This document shows, one piece after another, positions 1 through 10,037 of a stretch of 64,000 bases of DNA (position 1 is the stretch's first letter; each line of letters starts with the position of its first letter). Under the pieces are notes generated by a model. That model was not told the DNA's origin and searched no databases. It saw nothing but the letters and a program-made list of their open reading frames with translations. The position numbers were made by a program, and so were the translations under genes. Source of the stretch: Pseudoalteromonas sp. CO133X (lineage in GTDB: Bacteria > Pseudomonadota > Gammaproteobacteria > Enterobacterales > Alteromonadaceae); contig SGPE01000024.1 of the NCBI GenBank assembly GCA_004208945.1, forward strand, positions 248,001-312,000, read 5' to 3'.

Positions 1-324
1 CGCATTTAAGTCGTTATAGGCTTGCGCAGCAGTAAGTGTCGCACCTGACTGATAAGAGAGGGATTCATCACCATTATCGAGCAAAAATTGCATGAGTCGC
101 TTTGCACTGCGGATAGAGCGTTGACCCTCAGGAAAGCTCATGTCGAGACGTTCTTTTATGCTGGGCGTTAATGTAAAGATATCCTTTTGGCTTTCGATCT
201 CCAAAATGTTGAAATCTTTAATCTGGGTAAGCGCTTTTGGAGGGGACAGAGGTTGATTAGCAGTACTATTGCACGCACTTAAAAAACAAAGGTTTAATAG
301 TAGAATACATGTTGTTATCTTCAT
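1..324 (-). CDS. Putative lipoprotein, 3' part outside window
   Basis: A reading frame opens with ATG at 324 on the minus strand and runs off the left edge of the window, giving about 108 residues. The N-terminus is a lipoprotein signal peptide: MKITTCILLLNLCFLSAC, with a lipobox L-S-A-C and the lipidated Cys at residue 18. The mature part is hydrophilic and mixed alpha/beta in character; I do not recognise the family. It is the upstream neighbour of a chemoreceptor gene on the same strand, 85 bp away, but nothing shows they are functionally linked. The signal peptide call is firm; the function is unknown. Confidence 0.7.
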   Translation of the reverse strand, partial: MKITTCILLLNLCFLSACNSTANQPLSPPKALTQIKDFNILEIESQKDIFTLTPSIKERLDMSFPEGQRSIRSAKRLMQFLLDNGDESLSYQSGATLTAAQAYNDLNA

Positions 325-409
325 CTGACCCTCTTAAATTCACGGCCTAAATCACTTTAAGTATAGGCGGTGAACAAAAAAGGGTCAGTGTTAACTGTTA
401 CAAAACGTG

Positions 410-2323
410 TCAGCGCTTATCAAAAGTAGCCACTAAATCATCCAGAGTCTGTGCGCTGGTTGCTAAGTCTTTTATCGCTTGTTCGGTATCTATTTGTTCA
501 CGCATAACATTGTCACTGATATCGCTAATCTGCTCAATATTACGACCAACATCAGCCACAACATTACTCTGTTCCTCGGTGGCGGTCGCAATTAAAGTGG
601 CCATATCATTTATTTCGTTTGCAGCATCATTGATCGCATTGAGTAACTCAACAGAGCTCTGCATTGCACCCACACTTAACTGAGCTTGTGATTTTGAGTG
701 ATTGATATGCTCAACCACTAAATCAGACGTATTCGTCAAATCGCTTATCATTGTTTGAATCTCATTAGTAGATTGTGACGTTCTGCTTGCTAATGCTCTC
801 ACTTCATCGGCTACAACAGCGAACCCGCGACCATGTTCACCTGCACGGGCTGATTCAATCGCCGCATTGAGAGCCAGTAAGTTTGTTTGCTCAGAAATTC
901 CTCTGATGGCATCAACAATATTTGCGATAGCCTGCGTTTTAGCTGCCAACTCGTTCACTTGTTCCGTTATGTTATCTATGTCACTGGCAAGCTCAGTGAT
1001 CGCTTGCTGGCTTTGTGTGACCTGAACATGGCTTTGTTCAGTATTTTGTTTACTGCTTTCAGTGAGCTTTGCTGTATTTGCTGCGCTTGATGCAATTTCT
1101 TGCACTGTTGCACCCATTTCGTTAATTGCAGCAGCAACGGAAATAGTTTGCTCTTTTTGATTATCTAATGCGTCTGAATTTTTTTGAGTTTGTTTAAATA
1201 CATGGCTTGCGCTTTGTCTGATTTCTCGGCTTTCTTGTGCAACTTGGCCAATGGCTGTTTCGATTTTGGTCATAAATTGATTAAAACCAGCGCTCAAATT
1301 TGCAAGTTCTGGTTGCTCTGAGCTCGGTAATCGATAGGCTAAATTTGCATCACCAGAGCCTAATCGGGTAAATAATTCCGCCATTTTTGATAAAGGAGAT
1401 GACAATGTTCTAGCCAGTAGTAAACCTGCAAAACTGGCAACGAATGCGATGACAATTGCAAAGCTGATAATTTGCCATTCCAATGTATCAATGCTTGCAA
1501 AGACTTCACGCTTAGGCACTTGTGCAACAACAAATAGGTCTGTGTTTTTTATTGGGCTTGCAGCAACTAGGGTTTCTTCTCCCTTGATGCTGACTTCCTT
1601 AAGAGTAAACTCTTCACCAGTTAATAGTGTACTTGTGATACCTGATTCATAAAGCGTATCAAGTTTTGCTTTGGCTACTTTACTGGCGTCTTTGTGCAGC
1701 TTTATCAAGCCATGTTTGTCAACAACAAAAACAAAACCGGTTTTCTCTATTTGAAACTTTTGCAGCATTGCTTGCATATCATCAATACTTTTAGCAAGAC
1801 CTGCCAAACCTAAGCCATTAGTTTGTTGGTGGTTTACAAACATTTTTACGTCTGTAGGTGATTCTTGATAAATACTGATAGAAAAAGGGTTTGCTGATTG
1901 TTTAAACGCAAAAAACCAACCATCTTGCTCTTTAGTAAGTACTCTTAAAAAACCATCTTGATTCCAATATTGCGCTGTTTCACGGTTTGCCCATGAAGCT
2001 GTCGCAAGATCGTATTGTGCAACTAAGCGATTCAACTCGTTAAGTAAAATCGTATCATCAGTACCACCAGAGCGTGCCCAGTCGATAACAAAAGCGTTAC
2101 TTGAAAGCTGCTCAGCGGCACTGATCATTTGGTTTATATCGTGGCTGATATAATTATCAATTGCTTGTAACTTGCTTGGTAGCTCAGACTCGATCATTCG
2201 TTGTTCAATGATTTGTTTAGCACTATAAATTGCGGTTACGCCAATTAACGCAGCAACAATGAGTGCAATAGAACTACCTAGTAGAGTGATTTTTTTAGTA
2301 ATGGTAAGGTGATTTAACGCCAT
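410..2323 (-). CDS. Methyl-accepting chemotaxis protein (dCache-HAMP-MCP)
   Basis: Transmembrane chemoreceptor of 637 residues that would feed periplasmic ligand sensing to CheA/CheW. A first membrane segment lies at about residues 12-34, followed by a periplasmic sensor domain to about 280 with dCache-like features (tryptophan/tyrosine-rich pocket near residues 111-160). A second membrane segment spans about 284-305, then HAMP (to about 360). The cytoplasmic coiled-coil hairpin has the highly conserved tip at about 478-512 ([19 protein letters not shown], then [15 protein letters not shown]). No C-terminal pentapeptide tether for CheR is present; the chain ends VATFDKR. The gene stands alone, downstream of ilvC on the same strand but separated by a terminator. 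The ligand cannot be deduced. Confidence 0.95.
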   Translation of the reverse strand: MALNHLTITKKITLLGSSIALIVAALIGVTAIYSAKQIIEQRMIESELPSKLQAIDNYISHDINQMISAAEQLSSNAFVIDWARSGGTDDTILLNELNRLVAQYDLATASWANRETAQYWNQDGFLRVLTKEQDGWFFAFKQSANPFSISIYQESPTDVKMFVNHQQTNGLGLAGLAKSIDDMQAMLQKFQIEKTGFVFVVDKHGLIKLHKDASKVAKAKLDTLYESGITSTLLTGEEFTLKEVSIKGEETLVAASPIKNTDLFVVAQVPKREVFASIDTLEWQIISFAIVIAFVASFAGLLLARTLSSPLSKMAELFTRLGSGDANLAYRLPSSEQPELANLSAGFNQFMTKIETAIGQVAQESREIRQSASHVFKQTQKNSDALDNQKEQTISVAAAINEMGATVQEIASSAANTAKLTESSKQNTEQSHVQVTQSQQAITELASDIDNITEQVNELAAKTQAIANIVDAIRGISEQTNLLALNAAIESARAGEHGRGFAVVADEVRALASRTSQSTNEIQTMISDLTNTSDLVVEHINHSKSQAQLSVGAMQSSVELLNAINDAANEINDMATLIATATEEQSNVVADVGRNIEQISDISDNVMREQIDTEQAIKDLATSAQTLDDLVATFDKR

Positions 2324-2397
2324 GAAAGTGTCTTAGGTTACAACATTAAGGTAGTCATTTTAGCATAGACTTTTCAGATGACGAATTAAACTAGGAA

Positions 2398-2431
2398 CAA
2401 AAAAAGCCCAAAGCATATGCAATTGGGCTTG
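2398..2431 (-). terminator. Rho-independent terminator of ilvC
   Basis: On the minus strand the stem AAGCCCAA pairs with TTGGGCTT around a loop of about 10 nt and is followed by a run of seven T. It lies 32 bp beyond the ilvC stop codon and also isolates the chemoreceptor gene. Confidence 0.8.
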
Positions 2432-2462
2432 GTTTCTAACAAGCGAAACTTACTTTCTAGGG

Positions 2463-3935
2463 TTAAACTATTTTCTTCATTGCCGACATGTAACCACGTA
2501 ATTTACTGCCAACAATTTCAACTGGGTGCTCACGCAGGGCCTTGTTCACTGCGATTAAAGTTTGGTTGTCCACCTGATTTGATGAATCACCTAAACCTTT
2601 ACCAATAACATCAGTGTCGATATCTTTCATAAAATCTTGTAGTAAAGGCAAACATGCGTGGTTGTAAAGGTAGCAACCATATTCAGCTGTATCTGAAATT
2701 GTTCTGTTCATTTCGAAAAGCTTTTTACGCGCAATCGTGTTGGCGATCAGTGGCGTTTCGTGTAATGACTCATAGTAAGCTGATTCATCGATAATGCCAG
2801 CAGCAGTCATGGTTTCAAACGCAAGTTCAACGCCTGCTTTAACCATAGCAACCATCAAGATACCTTGGTCGAAGAAAGTTTGCTCGTTAATTTCTTCATC
2901 GGTATTTTGCTGTTTTTCGAATGCGGTTTCAGCAGTTTCAGCACGCCATGCAAGAAGCTTTGCATCATCTTCAGCCCAATCAGCCATCATGCCGCGAGAG
3001 AATTCGCCGCTGATGATATCGTCCATATGCTTGTTATAAAGTGGACGCATGATTGTTTTAAGTTGTTCACTTAATTCAAATGCTTTAACTTTTGCTGGGT
3101 TTGATAAGCGGTCAAGCATGTTAGTCACACCGCCATACTTAAGTGCTTCAGTGATCACTTCCCAACCGTATTGGATTAACTTTGACGCGTAACTTGCATC
3201 AATACCTTTTTCGACCATTTTATCAAAGCAAAGTAGTGAACCTGTTTGTAACATGCCACATAGAATCGTTTGCTCACCCATTAAGTCAGACTTAACTTCT
3301 GCAATGAATGATGATTTTAGTACACCAGCACGATGACCTCCGGTACCAGCCGCATACGCTTTCGCTTGCGCAAGGCCATGACCTTGAGGGTCGTTTTCTG
3401 GGTGAACTGCAATGAGTGTTGGAACGCCAAAGCCGCGTTTGTATTCTTCACGTACTTCTGAACCTGGGCATTTAGGCGCAACCATGATAACAGTTAAGTC
3501 TTCGCGAATTTGCATGCCTTCTTCAACAATGTTGAAACCGTGTGAATAGGCAAGCGTTGCACCTTGTTTCATCAGCGGCATGATGGCATTAACAACAGAT
3601 GTATGTTGTTTGTCAGGAGTTAGGTTTAATACTACATCAGCCGTTGGAATAAGCTCTTCATATGTGCCTACCGTGAAGCCGTTTTCAGATGCGTTTAAGA
3701 AAGATTGACGACGCTCAGCAATCGCTGACTCACGCAGTGTATAAGAAACATCTAAACCAGAATCACGTAAATTTAAACCTTGGTTAAGGCCTTGTGCACC
3801 ACAGCCGACAATAACGAGTTTTTTTCCTTTTAAAGCGTCTACGCCATCAGCAAATTCTGATGGGTCCATAAATTCACATTGCGCTAATTGCGCTAACTGC
3901 TCTCTCAAAGGAAGAGTATTAAAATAATTCGCCAT
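2463..3935 (-). CDS. ilvC: Ketol-acid reductoisomerase (NADP+), class II
   Basis: Second common enzyme of isoleucine/valine synthesis: it isomerises and reduces acetolactate or acetohydroxybutyrate using NADPH and Mg2+. At 490 residues this is the long class II form found in enterobacteria and plants, with a duplicated C-terminal knotted domain; class I enzymes are about 330 residues. The Rossmann motif GCGAQG is at residues 44-49. The chain starts [17 protein letters not shown], matching the E. coli enzyme start. It is transcribed divergently from an IlvY-type LysR regulator, the classical arrangement in which IlvY activates ilvC when the substrate accumulates. A strong terminator follows. 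The identification is secure. Confidence 0.98.
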   Translation of the reverse strand: MANYFNTLPLREQLAQLAQCEFMDPSEFADGVDALKGKKLVIVGCGAQGLNQGLNLRDSGLDVSYTLRESAIAERRQSFLNASENGFTVGTYEELIPTADVVLNLTPDKQHTSVVNAIMPLMKQGATLAYSHGFNIVEEGMQIREDLTVIMVAPKCPGSEVREEYKRGFGVPTLIAVHPENDPQGHGLAQAKAYAAGTGGHRAGVLKSSFIAEVKSDLMGEQTILCGMLQTGSLLCFDKMVEKGIDASYASKLIQYGWEVITEALKYGGVTNMLDRLSNPAKVKAFELSEQLKTIMRPLYNKHMDDIISGEFSRGMMADWAEDDAKLLAWRAETAETAFEKQQNTDEEINEQTFFDQGILMVAMVKAGVELAFETMTAAGIIDESAYYESLHETPLIANTIARKKLFEMNRTISDTAEYGCYLYNHACLPLLQDFMKDIDTDVIGKGLGDSSNQVDNQTLIAVNKALREHPVEIVGSKLRGYMSAMKKIV

Positions 3936-4012
3936 TGTTAGTGTCCTATAAATACAAGTTTTTTAAAAAACAAAGAATAAAAGTTTGCGTTCTTTGTATG
4001 GCTTAACAGTAT

Positions 4013-4029
4013 GCAATTTTATCTCTTGC
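4013..4029. promoter_or_regulatory. Candidate IlvY operator between ilvC and ilvY
   Basis: The 147-bp region between the ilvC and ilvY start codons contains the inverted repeat GCAA-N9-TTGC. This is the size and form of a LysR-type operator, and IlvY is known to bind between these two genes. The assignment rests on one short palindrome and on position, so it is tentative. Confidence 0.4.
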
Positions 4030-4082
4030 GTAAAATGATATATTTGAATTAAAGTGTTTCATAAAATGAAATGGTAGTCACA

Positions 4083-4979
4083 ATGGATCACAAACATCTT
4101 AATTACTTTTTAGCCCTAGCTAAAACGCTCCACTTTGCTAGAGCCAGTGAGCTTTGCCATATTAGTGCTCCTACTTTAAGCCGTAATATCAAGCAGCTTG
4201 AAGATGAAGTGGGCGCAGTATTATTTAATCGTGACAACCGCACGGTTAAGCTAACTCAAGAGGGAAAAGCATTTTGTGATTATGCCAATGCGACGCTTGC
4301 CAGTTGGCACCGATTTAAAGCTGATATCCAAGAGCCACAACAACATATATACGGTAATGTCAGTATTTATTGTTCTGTTACTGCCTCATATAGCTTTTTA
4401 CATCAAATTCTTGAACAACTGCGGATGCAGCATCCTTATATCGAAATTACACTCAACACAGGTGATCCTGCGCTTGCCATAAATCGTGTATTGGATGGCC
4501 ATGAAGCCATGGCGATTGCAGCAAAACCAGTTAAATTACCAGGGCAAATTGCCTTTACCAGTATCGGGTATTCTCCGTTGGTACTTATCGGACCTAAAAT
4601 AGCTTGTCCTATCAGTGAACAACTTAAAGATTTAGAAACAATTAATTGGTCTAATTTAGAATTTATTGTTGCTGAACAAGGATTGTCTAGGCAGCGATTA
4701 GAGCAGTGGTGGCGAAAGAAAAATATTCATGGTCGTATTTACGCCCATGTAGCAGGTCATGAAGCCATGGTTTCGATGGTAAGTTTAGGTTTAGGTGTTG
4801 CGATGGTGCCTAAAATTGTACTTGATAATAGTCCGTTAAAAGAAAAGGTTCAGATTATTAGTGACGCAGAAAAAGATATTCCAGGCTTTGAAATTGGCTT
4901 AGCAGTGCTTAAGAAAGAGCGGCATGATCCCGCATTAAATGCTATTTGGGAAATTGCGCAGTCGTTACTAACTTATTAA
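4083..4979 (+). CDS. ilvY: LysR-type transcriptional activator of ilvC
   Basis: A LysR-family regulator of 298 residues. The N-terminal winged helix-turn-helix reads LAKTLHFARASELCHISAPT then LSRNIKQLEDEVGA, and a periplasmic-binding-protein-like effector domain follows. I prefer the ATG at 4083 (MDHKHLNYFLALAK) over the in-frame ATG at 4071, because family members begin a few residues before the first helix. Divergent position from ilvC and the HFARAS/LSRNIKQLE pattern typical of IlvY support the assignment. IlvY activates ilvC in response to acetolactate/acetohydroxybutyrate and represses itself. No other ilv genes are in the window. Confidence 0.9.
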   Translation: MDHKHLNYFLALAKTLHFARASELCHISAPTLSRNIKQLEDEVGAVLFNRDNRTVKLTQEGKAFCDYANATLASWHRFKADIQEPQQHIYGNVSIYCSVTASYSFLHQILEQLRMQHPYIEITLNTGDPALAINRVLDGHEAMAIAAKPVKLPGQIAFTSIGYSPLVLIGPKIACPISEQLKDLETINWSNLEFIVAEQGLSRQRLEQWWRKKNIHGRIYAHVAGHEAMVSMVSLGLGVAMVPKIVLDNSPLKEKVQIISDAEKDIPGFEIGLAVLKKERHDPALNAIWEIAQSLLTY

Positions 4980-5123
4980 GGCATGATTGGTCATCGTTTT
5001 AATAGCAGGAGTAAGCAGTTTTTATAGAATTGATGTGGAAACTTGACAGCGATGTCATTTTGCATCTAGTGTTAATAAAAGGTTAAAACCTATTTTAGAA
5101 ACACACAATTCAAAGGAAAGACG

Positions 5124-6560
5124 ATGAAAACCCACTCTATCAAACTGCTTGCTCTGCAAGTTGCTCTTATCGCCTCTGCTAATGCATTAACGATTGTTGA
5201 TGACCCGAATAACCCAAACGGCTATTTGCTATCTCGTACAGAACTAAATGCGGCTCGCGATGCTAAAGCATCCGACCCCATGTATCAAACTTGGGCAAAA
5301 GCGCTTGAAACGAGGGACAATAGTATTGTTGAAGCTATTACACCTAACAATGCAAGCAACCCTGAAAACGTGAAACGTGTTGAACGAGTCTTTGGTCAGC
5401 AAGAGTGGGACTTTCTGACGGGAATGGCTGCGCCTGAGTATACCTACACACGTTTTTTACGGGCAATTGGTAAGTTTCCTGCTTTTTGTGGTGAATACAC
5501 TGATGGCCGAGATTCCGATGCTATTTGTAAAAAGTCTATCATCACTGCATTTGCACACTTTGCACAAGAAACCGGTGGTCATATCGCCAAAGATAATATC
5601 TCTGACAATCCATTACAACTCGAAGAATGGCAACAGGCTTTAGTACATGTCCGCGAAATGGGGTGGTCAGAAGGGCAGGCCGGTTATACAACAGGGTGTG
5701 GTCAAAATGATTGGCAAAATCGCCGTTGGCCATGCGCAGAAGGACAAGGTTATTTCGGCCGCGGTGCGAAGCAGCTTTCGTATCATTTTAATTATGGTGC
5801 ATTTTCGGAAGTGATGTTTAATGGTGATGCAACTGTGCTACTTAACAACCCAAGCTTAGTAGCAGATTCTTGGCTTAATCTTGCCTCAGCTATTTGGTTT
5901 TTCTTGACACCTCAAGCACCAAAACCGGCGATGCTACACGTTATTGATAGAACTTGGGTGCCATCACAAAAAGAGCTCAGTGCGGGGATCGGATACGGTT
6001 TTGGCACAACAATTAATGTAATAAATGGGGGAATTGAATGTGGCGAGCAAAACCGCACCAAGGGACAGCCAGTAAATCGCATTCGCTATTGGGAAGGTCT
6101 ATCGAATTACTATTATATTCCGATTGAAACAGATGAAGAGAACACCTGCTGGCAGCAAACTCCTTTTGGTAGTTTAAACCTTAATGATTCAACCGATGTT
6201 CTCTATACAAATTGGGAAGCAGACTGGGCATATTACAGCGACAGACCAGGAGGCCAATCATTTGAGTGTAAGTTAGTTGGTTATCAAACTGCCTATTCAG
6301 CATTGGTTCCTGATGATTATGAAAAGTGCGTAACAAACTTCTATCAATCGCACGTAAACTGGCCTCAAGTAACAGTCGTTGACACGCTAACACCACCAGA
6401 AGGTAACCCTCCGGTAGGTGGTGTTGCTGCATGGGACAGTACAAAGGTATATGTTAAAGATGACAAGGTAAGCTTTAACAATGTTATATATATCGCTAAG
6501 TGGTGGACTCAAGGTGACTCGCCAGAAACAGCTAATGGCCCTTGGTCAGCTGTAAACTAA
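5124..6560 (+). CDS. Secreted GH19 chitinase with C-terminal chitin-binding module
   Basis: A 478-residue secreted enzyme predicted to hydrolyse chitin. Residues 1-21 form a Sec signal peptide (MKTHSIKLLALQVALIASANA). The GH19 catalytic region spans about 85-400. It has the likely catalytic Glu149 in the block AHFAQETGGH, and the family signature GYFGRGAKQLSYHFNYG at about 209-225. Six or more cysteines suggest disulphides. The last about 45 residues (from about 434) carry a type 5/12 carbohydrate-binding module: A-W-D near the start, an aromatic Y-x-A-K-W-W-T-Q-G-D-x-P core, and GPWSAVN at the end. A good ribosome site (AAAGGAAAG) precedes the ATG. The gene is monocistronic. It fits a marine chitin degrader; substrate range is not visible. 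Confidence 0.93.
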   Translation: MKTHSIKLLALQVALIASANALTIVDDPNNPNGYLLSRTELNAARDAKASDPMYQTWAKALETRDNSIVEAITPNNASNPENVKRVERVFGQQEWDFLTGMAAPEYTYTRFLRAIGKFPAFCGEYTDGRDSDAICKKSIITAFAHFAQETGGHIAKDNISDNPLQLEEWQQALVHVREMGWSEGQAGYTTGCGQNDWQNRRWPCAEGQGYFGRGAKQLSYHFNYGAFSEVMFNGDATVLLNNPSLVADSWLNLASAIWFFLTPQAPKPAMLHVIDRTWVPSQKELSAGIGYGFGTTINVINGGIECGEQNRTKGQPVNRIRYWEGLSNYYYIPIETDEENTCWQQTPFGSLNLNDSTDVLYTNWEADWAYYSDRPGGQSFECKLVGYQTAYSALVPDDYEKCVTNFYQSHVNWPQVTVVDTLTPPEGNPPVGGVAAWDSTKVYVKDDKVSFNNVIYIAKWWTQGDSPETANGPWSAVN

Positions 6561-6583
6561 TTTGAAACCAGTCAATAAAATCT

Positions 6584-6616
6584 AAGGCGGTTGATATAAT
6601 TGTTATCAGCCGCCTA
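6584..6616 (+). terminator. Hairpin after the chitinase gene
   Basis: An inverted repeat AGGCGG-N2-GATA / TATC-N2-CCGCCT lies 24 bp after the chitinase stop. It lacks a clear T-run, so it may be a terminator stem or a transcript-stabilising hairpin. The rest of the 330-bp gap up to 6890 is A+T-rich and I see no gene in it. Confidence 0.45.
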
Positions 6617-6890
6617 TAAATCCCCAGTCGTTTAACTTTTGGCTAAATTGACGCGGTTATGTTTCACATCATTTTCTTAAACTAGCAGACCTCATCTTTT
6701 TTACTTAGGGTTTTTGGATTATTTTGTCTTGCAAAAACAGCCATGAAAAGTAGTTCTTTTGCATGGTTTTTTGTTAATGCTTTTCGTGTTTTTTGCTGGG
6801 ATTTGGCGATTGTTGCAGATTTTTTATTGATTTTTTTCAATGTGTTGCTAACGTAAATCAAAATAATAAAAATACTGATGGCATGGACAC

Positions 6891-7940
6891 ATGATTCTGT
6901 CAGCTCACGTTGAGCATTCGCTGAGCTACTCAAGTAGTTGTTTGAAGCGCGCTATTCCCTTAATGGTTAAATATAAAATGCCTATTACACCGCTTAATTA
7001 TGCGTTGTGGTATTGCTATGTGAGTGGCAGAAATAAAGCGCTTAATGGAGAACTTGATAATATTATTCGCACATTCAGTACATGCGACCAAGAGCGAGCA
7101 AAGTACCTTTTTAATAAATATTTATCTCAAGATGATCTGTCTTTGTTCTATCAACTATCGAATGATTTCAATGTTGTGGTAAGTAATGTTCAGCAAGGCA
7201 TAAACGACACGCTTGTTCACTCTATTCAGTTTAATCAAACACTCCAAGAGTGCCGAGAGCAACTCAACGATGTAAATTTAAGCGATGGAGATAGCTTTGA
7301 TAATGTGTTGGACTGTGTAGAGCGACTAAGTGGTGAGTCAGCCGCTTTACAGGACCGCGCACAGGATTTTCAAAACCAGTTAGCACAAGCCTATGCAGAA
7401 ATATCCGAATTAAAGCAGGAGCTTACTCTATCGAAAAATAAAGCAGAAAAAGATACGCTGACAGGGCTTTATAATCGTGGCAAGTTTGATGAAGACATTT
7501 CTCGATTCTGCCAAGCGGCTCATTTGGCTGGTCTTGCCGTGTTGGTGATGGTTGATATTGATCATTTTAAGCAATTTAATGATACATTCGGACACCAAAA
7601 GGGAGACCAAGTACTGAGAGCTGTAGCGAGTAAATTACTCAAACACGTTTCGAGTGTTGGGCAGGTTTATCGCTTTGGTGGGGAAGAGTTTTGCTTTACT
7701 GCACATTTTGCAAGTGTCAGTGATATGACTAACTTCACTCAACAGCTTCGCATCGCGATATCGAAGTTACAAGTCAAGAAACCTAAATCGACAAATGTGT
7801 TAAGTAAAATAACGGCAAGTTTTGGGATTGCTATTAAGTCTAAGAATAGTCAACCAGAACAACTGATTGCCAAAGCTGACCAAGCTCTTTACCTTGCTAA
7901 AGAGCATGGAAGAAACCGTCTTGAGATTGTTGAAGAGTAA
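6891..7940 (+). CDS. Diguanylate cyclase (GGDEF domain), cytoplasmic
   Basis: A 349-residue soluble protein predicted to make c-di-GMP from two GTP. There is no signal peptide or membrane segment. Residues 1-110 form a helical N-terminal region of a type seen in other proteobacterial cyclases (PLMVKYKMPITPLNYALWY at about 23-41). A predicted coiled coil spans about 150-187, and the GGDEF domain runs from about 188 to 345. The DTLTGLYNR entry motif is present, the metal-binding VDIDHFKQFND is intact, and the active-site loop is GGEEF at 263-267, so catalysis is expected. The position for the inhibitory RxxD site upstream of the loop reads SSVG, so product inhibition through that site is not expected. 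What activates it is unknown. Confidence 0.93.
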   Translation: MILSAHVEHSLSYSSSCLKRAIPLMVKYKMPITPLNYALWYCYVSGRNKALNGELDNIIRTFSTCDQERAKYLFNKYLSQDDLSLFYQLSNDFNVVVSNVQQGINDTLVHSIQFNQTLQECREQLNDVNLSDGDSFDNVLDCVERLSGESAALQDRAQDFQNQLAQAYAEISELKQELTLSKNKAEKDTLTGLYNRGKFDEDISRFCQAAHLAGLAVLVMVDIDHFKQFNDTFGHQKGDQVLRAVASKLLKHVSSVGQVYRFGGEEFCFTAHFASVSDMTNFTQQLRIAISKLQVKKPKSTNVLSKITASFGIAIKSKNSQPEQLIAKADQALYLAKEHGRNRLEIVEE

Positions 7941-8054
7941 CAAACTTAGCTGATATATGTATCAAAATTGTGAATACTTGTAACCTATAAAAGACAGCCT
8001 ATTCACACCTTGATACCATAGACTAACTGGAAACTGCCTGTGGTCGTAACAAAC

Positions 8055-8936
8055 ATGAAAACGATAACGATCAATAATTGGGTAATAATGTGCGTCTTGA
8101 TTTTTATATCTATGAATCAAGTCTGTGCAGAAGACTCAACCCGAACAGAACGAGAAAGCTGTTCAGCATCTCAAGAAGTTGAAGCTAATAAGTGGTATTT
8201 GGGTGTCAATACGGGAGTTGGGGTGATCACAAACCCGCTGCATGGGGGGAAAAATCTACCGCTTATACTCTTACCTGAAATTGCTTATTACGGTGAAAAG
8301 TGGTTTTTTGATAATGGCCGACTTGGTTATGCTTTTCATGAAACGTCATCTCATGTTTTTAATGTAGTGGCGGAGTTTAACCCTGAAACGCGCTTTTTTA
8401 TTGATTTTCACCCTAGTAATGTTTTTGCACTGCAAACTTCGAGCAGTTTTGTCAATTCTACTGAAAAGAATGAATTGAATGCTGAGCGTATCTCTGTGAA
8501 CGATATCAGTAAGCGTCGTTGGGCATTAGATGCAGGCTTAAGTTACCATTACATTCATAATAACCATATATTCTCGCTGCAAGCATTAGCAGATGTATCC
8601 AACGTATATAAAGGCACAAGAAGTGCAGTTCAATGGCAGACACACCAGCAAATAGGTCAGTTAGAACTGACTCCAAGCTTAGGCGTTTGGTATAAATCCG
8701 CTAAGTTAAACGATTACTTTTATGGCTTATCGGCGAAAGAAACCTCAGATGGGAAAATTGGTGTTGGCAGTAGTTGGCAACCTTATGCTAAAATCGACGC
8801 CCGTTGGCCCTTGAGTGAGGGCAACTCACTTCGTTTTCATTTAGCATATTACGATTACTCGGGCGTAGATGACAGTCCGCTTTTTGAACACACGTATTCG
8901 ATGACTGCTTTTATAGGATTCAATCATATTTTTTAA
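8055..8936 (+). CDS. MipA/OmpV-family outer-membrane protein (module 1)
   Basis: A 293-residue predicted outer-membrane beta-barrel. I take the ATG at 8055 rather than the in-frame GTG at 8040, because it gives a standard signal peptide (MKTITINNWVIMCVLIF..., ending near the VCAE cleavage region). The mature protein alternates aromatic and polar residues, contains the family-typical YFYGLSAKET segment, and ends with aromatic FIGFNHIF, a usual barrel terminus. MipA/OmpV proteins are scaffold or channel-like barrels of uncertain substrate. It heads a four-gene unit: the DUF3019 gene begins 2 bp after its stop, then a response regulator and a kinase. A paralogous unit lies at 17038-20276. Confidence 0.82.
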   Translation: MKTITINNWVIMCVLIFISMNQVCAEDSTRTERESCSASQEVEANKWYLGVNTGVGVITNPLHGGKNLPLILLPEIAYYGEKWFFDNGRLGYAFHETSSHVFNVVAEFNPETRFFIDFHPSNVFALQTSSSFVNSTEKNELNAERISVNDISKRRWALDAGLSYHYIHNNHIFSLQALADVSNVYKGTRSAVQWQTHQQIGQLELTPSLGVWYKSAKLNDYFYGLSAKETSDGKIGVGSSWQPYAKIDARWPLSEGNSLRFHLAYYDYSGVDDSPLFEHTYSMTAFIGFNHIF

Positions 8937-8937
8937 T

Positions 8938-9324
8938 ATGAAGTTTTTTGTTTTTAGTCTGGGTGTGTTTGTTGCTGTTTTTTGGGGATTCCCGAGCCAT
9001 GCACAAGCATCTCTCTTCGATGTATCACCTAAAGTGTGTGTTGTTTTTCAACAGCACGAATTTTGCGATCTTGAACTAAAAATAAGTTGGCAATTAACAC
9101 ACCCTCAAGATGTATGTTTGTATCAGAATGATCAACAAGTTCAGTGCTGGCAGAACATGCAAAAAGGCCGCTTCAGCTATAAAGCGCGGGTTCAGGTTGA
9201 AACAATATACTCCTTAGTCAATCCGCACACGGGGAGCAAAGTTGCGACAGCAAAAGTTGAAGTGCAGAGCACAGAAGCAAAAACGACAAGACGAAGATTA
9301 CGCTCTCCGTGGAGCTTTTTTTAA
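8938..9324 (+). CDS. DUF3019 family exported protein (module 1)
   Basis: A 128-residue protein with an N-terminal signal peptide (MKFFVFSLGVFVAVFWGF, cleavage near SHAQA). The mature part holds four Cys in the order CVVFQQHEFC, then VCLY and VQCW, which could form two disulphides. It then has a short beta-rich domain (YKARVQVETIYSLVNP). It ends in an arginine-rich tail (TTRRRLRSPWSFF). The family function is unknown. It sits 2 bp after a MipA gene and 14 bp before a response regulator, so it is almost certainly cotranscribed with them. The periplasmic placement suggests an accessory to the barrel or to the kinase sensor; that is inference. Confidence 0.85.
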   Translation: MKFFVFSLGVFVAVFWGFPSHAQASLFDVSPKVCVVFQQHEFCDLELKISWQLTHPQDVCLYQNDQQVQCWQNMQKGRFSYKARVQVETIYSLVNPHTGSKVATAKVEVQSTEAKTTRRRLRSPWSFF

Positions 9325-9338
9325 TTCAGGAGCAACCA

Positions 9339-10031
9339 ATGACAAAGATTTTACTTGTTGAAGATGATCTCGGTTTACAACAGTTAACACGAGACTACCT
9401 TCAGCACAATGGGTTGGATGTTGCGGTCCTTGAACGCGGCGACGAAGTTTTCGAATACCTAGAAAATAACCCTGTTGATTTAATGATTCTTGATGTCATG
9501 TTACCAGGCAAAGATGGCTTTAGTGTGTGCCGTCAAGTACGCGATAAGTTTAACTTGCCAATTCTTATGTTAACCGCGAAAGGTGAAGATTTTGATCAGG
9601 TCATCGGTCTGGAGCTTGGTGCTGATGACTATGTAATCAAACCGGCAGAACCACGTGTACTACTTGCAAGAATCAATGCGTTACTACGCCGTGGACATGC
9701 AACGACTAAAGCCCCTGAAGAAATCACATTTGGTGATTTATCAATTGATAAAACGAGCCGCATTGTTACACTAAAAGGCAATGAGATTACACTTACATCA
9801 CATGAATTTGAATTGTTGTGGCTTTTAGCTTCAAATGCAGGTGAAGTACTAAGCCGTGAGCATGTCCATCAACATATGATTGGACGTCAATATGATGGTT
9901 TAGATCGCACTGTTGATGTTCGGGTATCAAGAATCCGCAAGAAGTTAGGTGATAACAGTGATAAACCATACCGTATTAAAACAGTTTGGGGACAAGGATA
10001 CTTATTCGTATCAGATGCTTGGGAAATCTAG
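9339..10031 (+). CDS. OmpR/PhoB-type response regulator (module 1)
   Basis: A 230-residue two-component regulator. The receiver domain has the acidic pair at E8/D9/D10, the phospho-acceptor Asp52 in LMILDVMLPGKDG, and the conserved Thr/Lys of the LMLTAKG block. A winged-helix DNA-binding domain follows, ending YRIKTVWGQGYLF. The start at 9339 is chosen over the in-frame ATG at 9309 because a strong ribosome site (CAGGAG) lies just upstream and the product then starts MTKILLVEDD. The kinase gene begins 6 bp after its stop. Its closest visible relative is the regulator at 18340-19047 in the second module. RstA-like by organisation, but the ligand is unknown. Confidence 0.92.
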   Translation: MTKILLVEDDLGLQQLTRDYLQHNGLDVAVLERGDEVFEYLENNPVDLMILDVMLPGKDGFSVCRQVRDKFNLPILMLTAKGEDFDQVIGLELGADDYVIKPAEPRVLLARINALLRRGHATTKAPEEITFGDLSIDKTSRIVTLKGNEITLTSHEFELLWLLASNAGEVLSREHVHQHMIGRQYDGLDRTVDVRVSRIRKKLGDNSDKPYRIKTVWGQGYLFVSDAWEI

Positions 10032-10037
10032 CTGTTA

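Noticed and set aside
6682..6933. 83-residue open frame on minus overlapping the diguanylate cyclase start
   Set aside because: Composition is Lys/Asn-rich from A+T-rich DNA, no ribosome site, and it overlaps a convincing gene start.
7977..7985. TTGTAAC motif shared by the two MipA promoters as a regulator box
   Set aside because: Only a short hexamer-level match in one copy at each site; mentioned with the gene but too weak as a separate finding.
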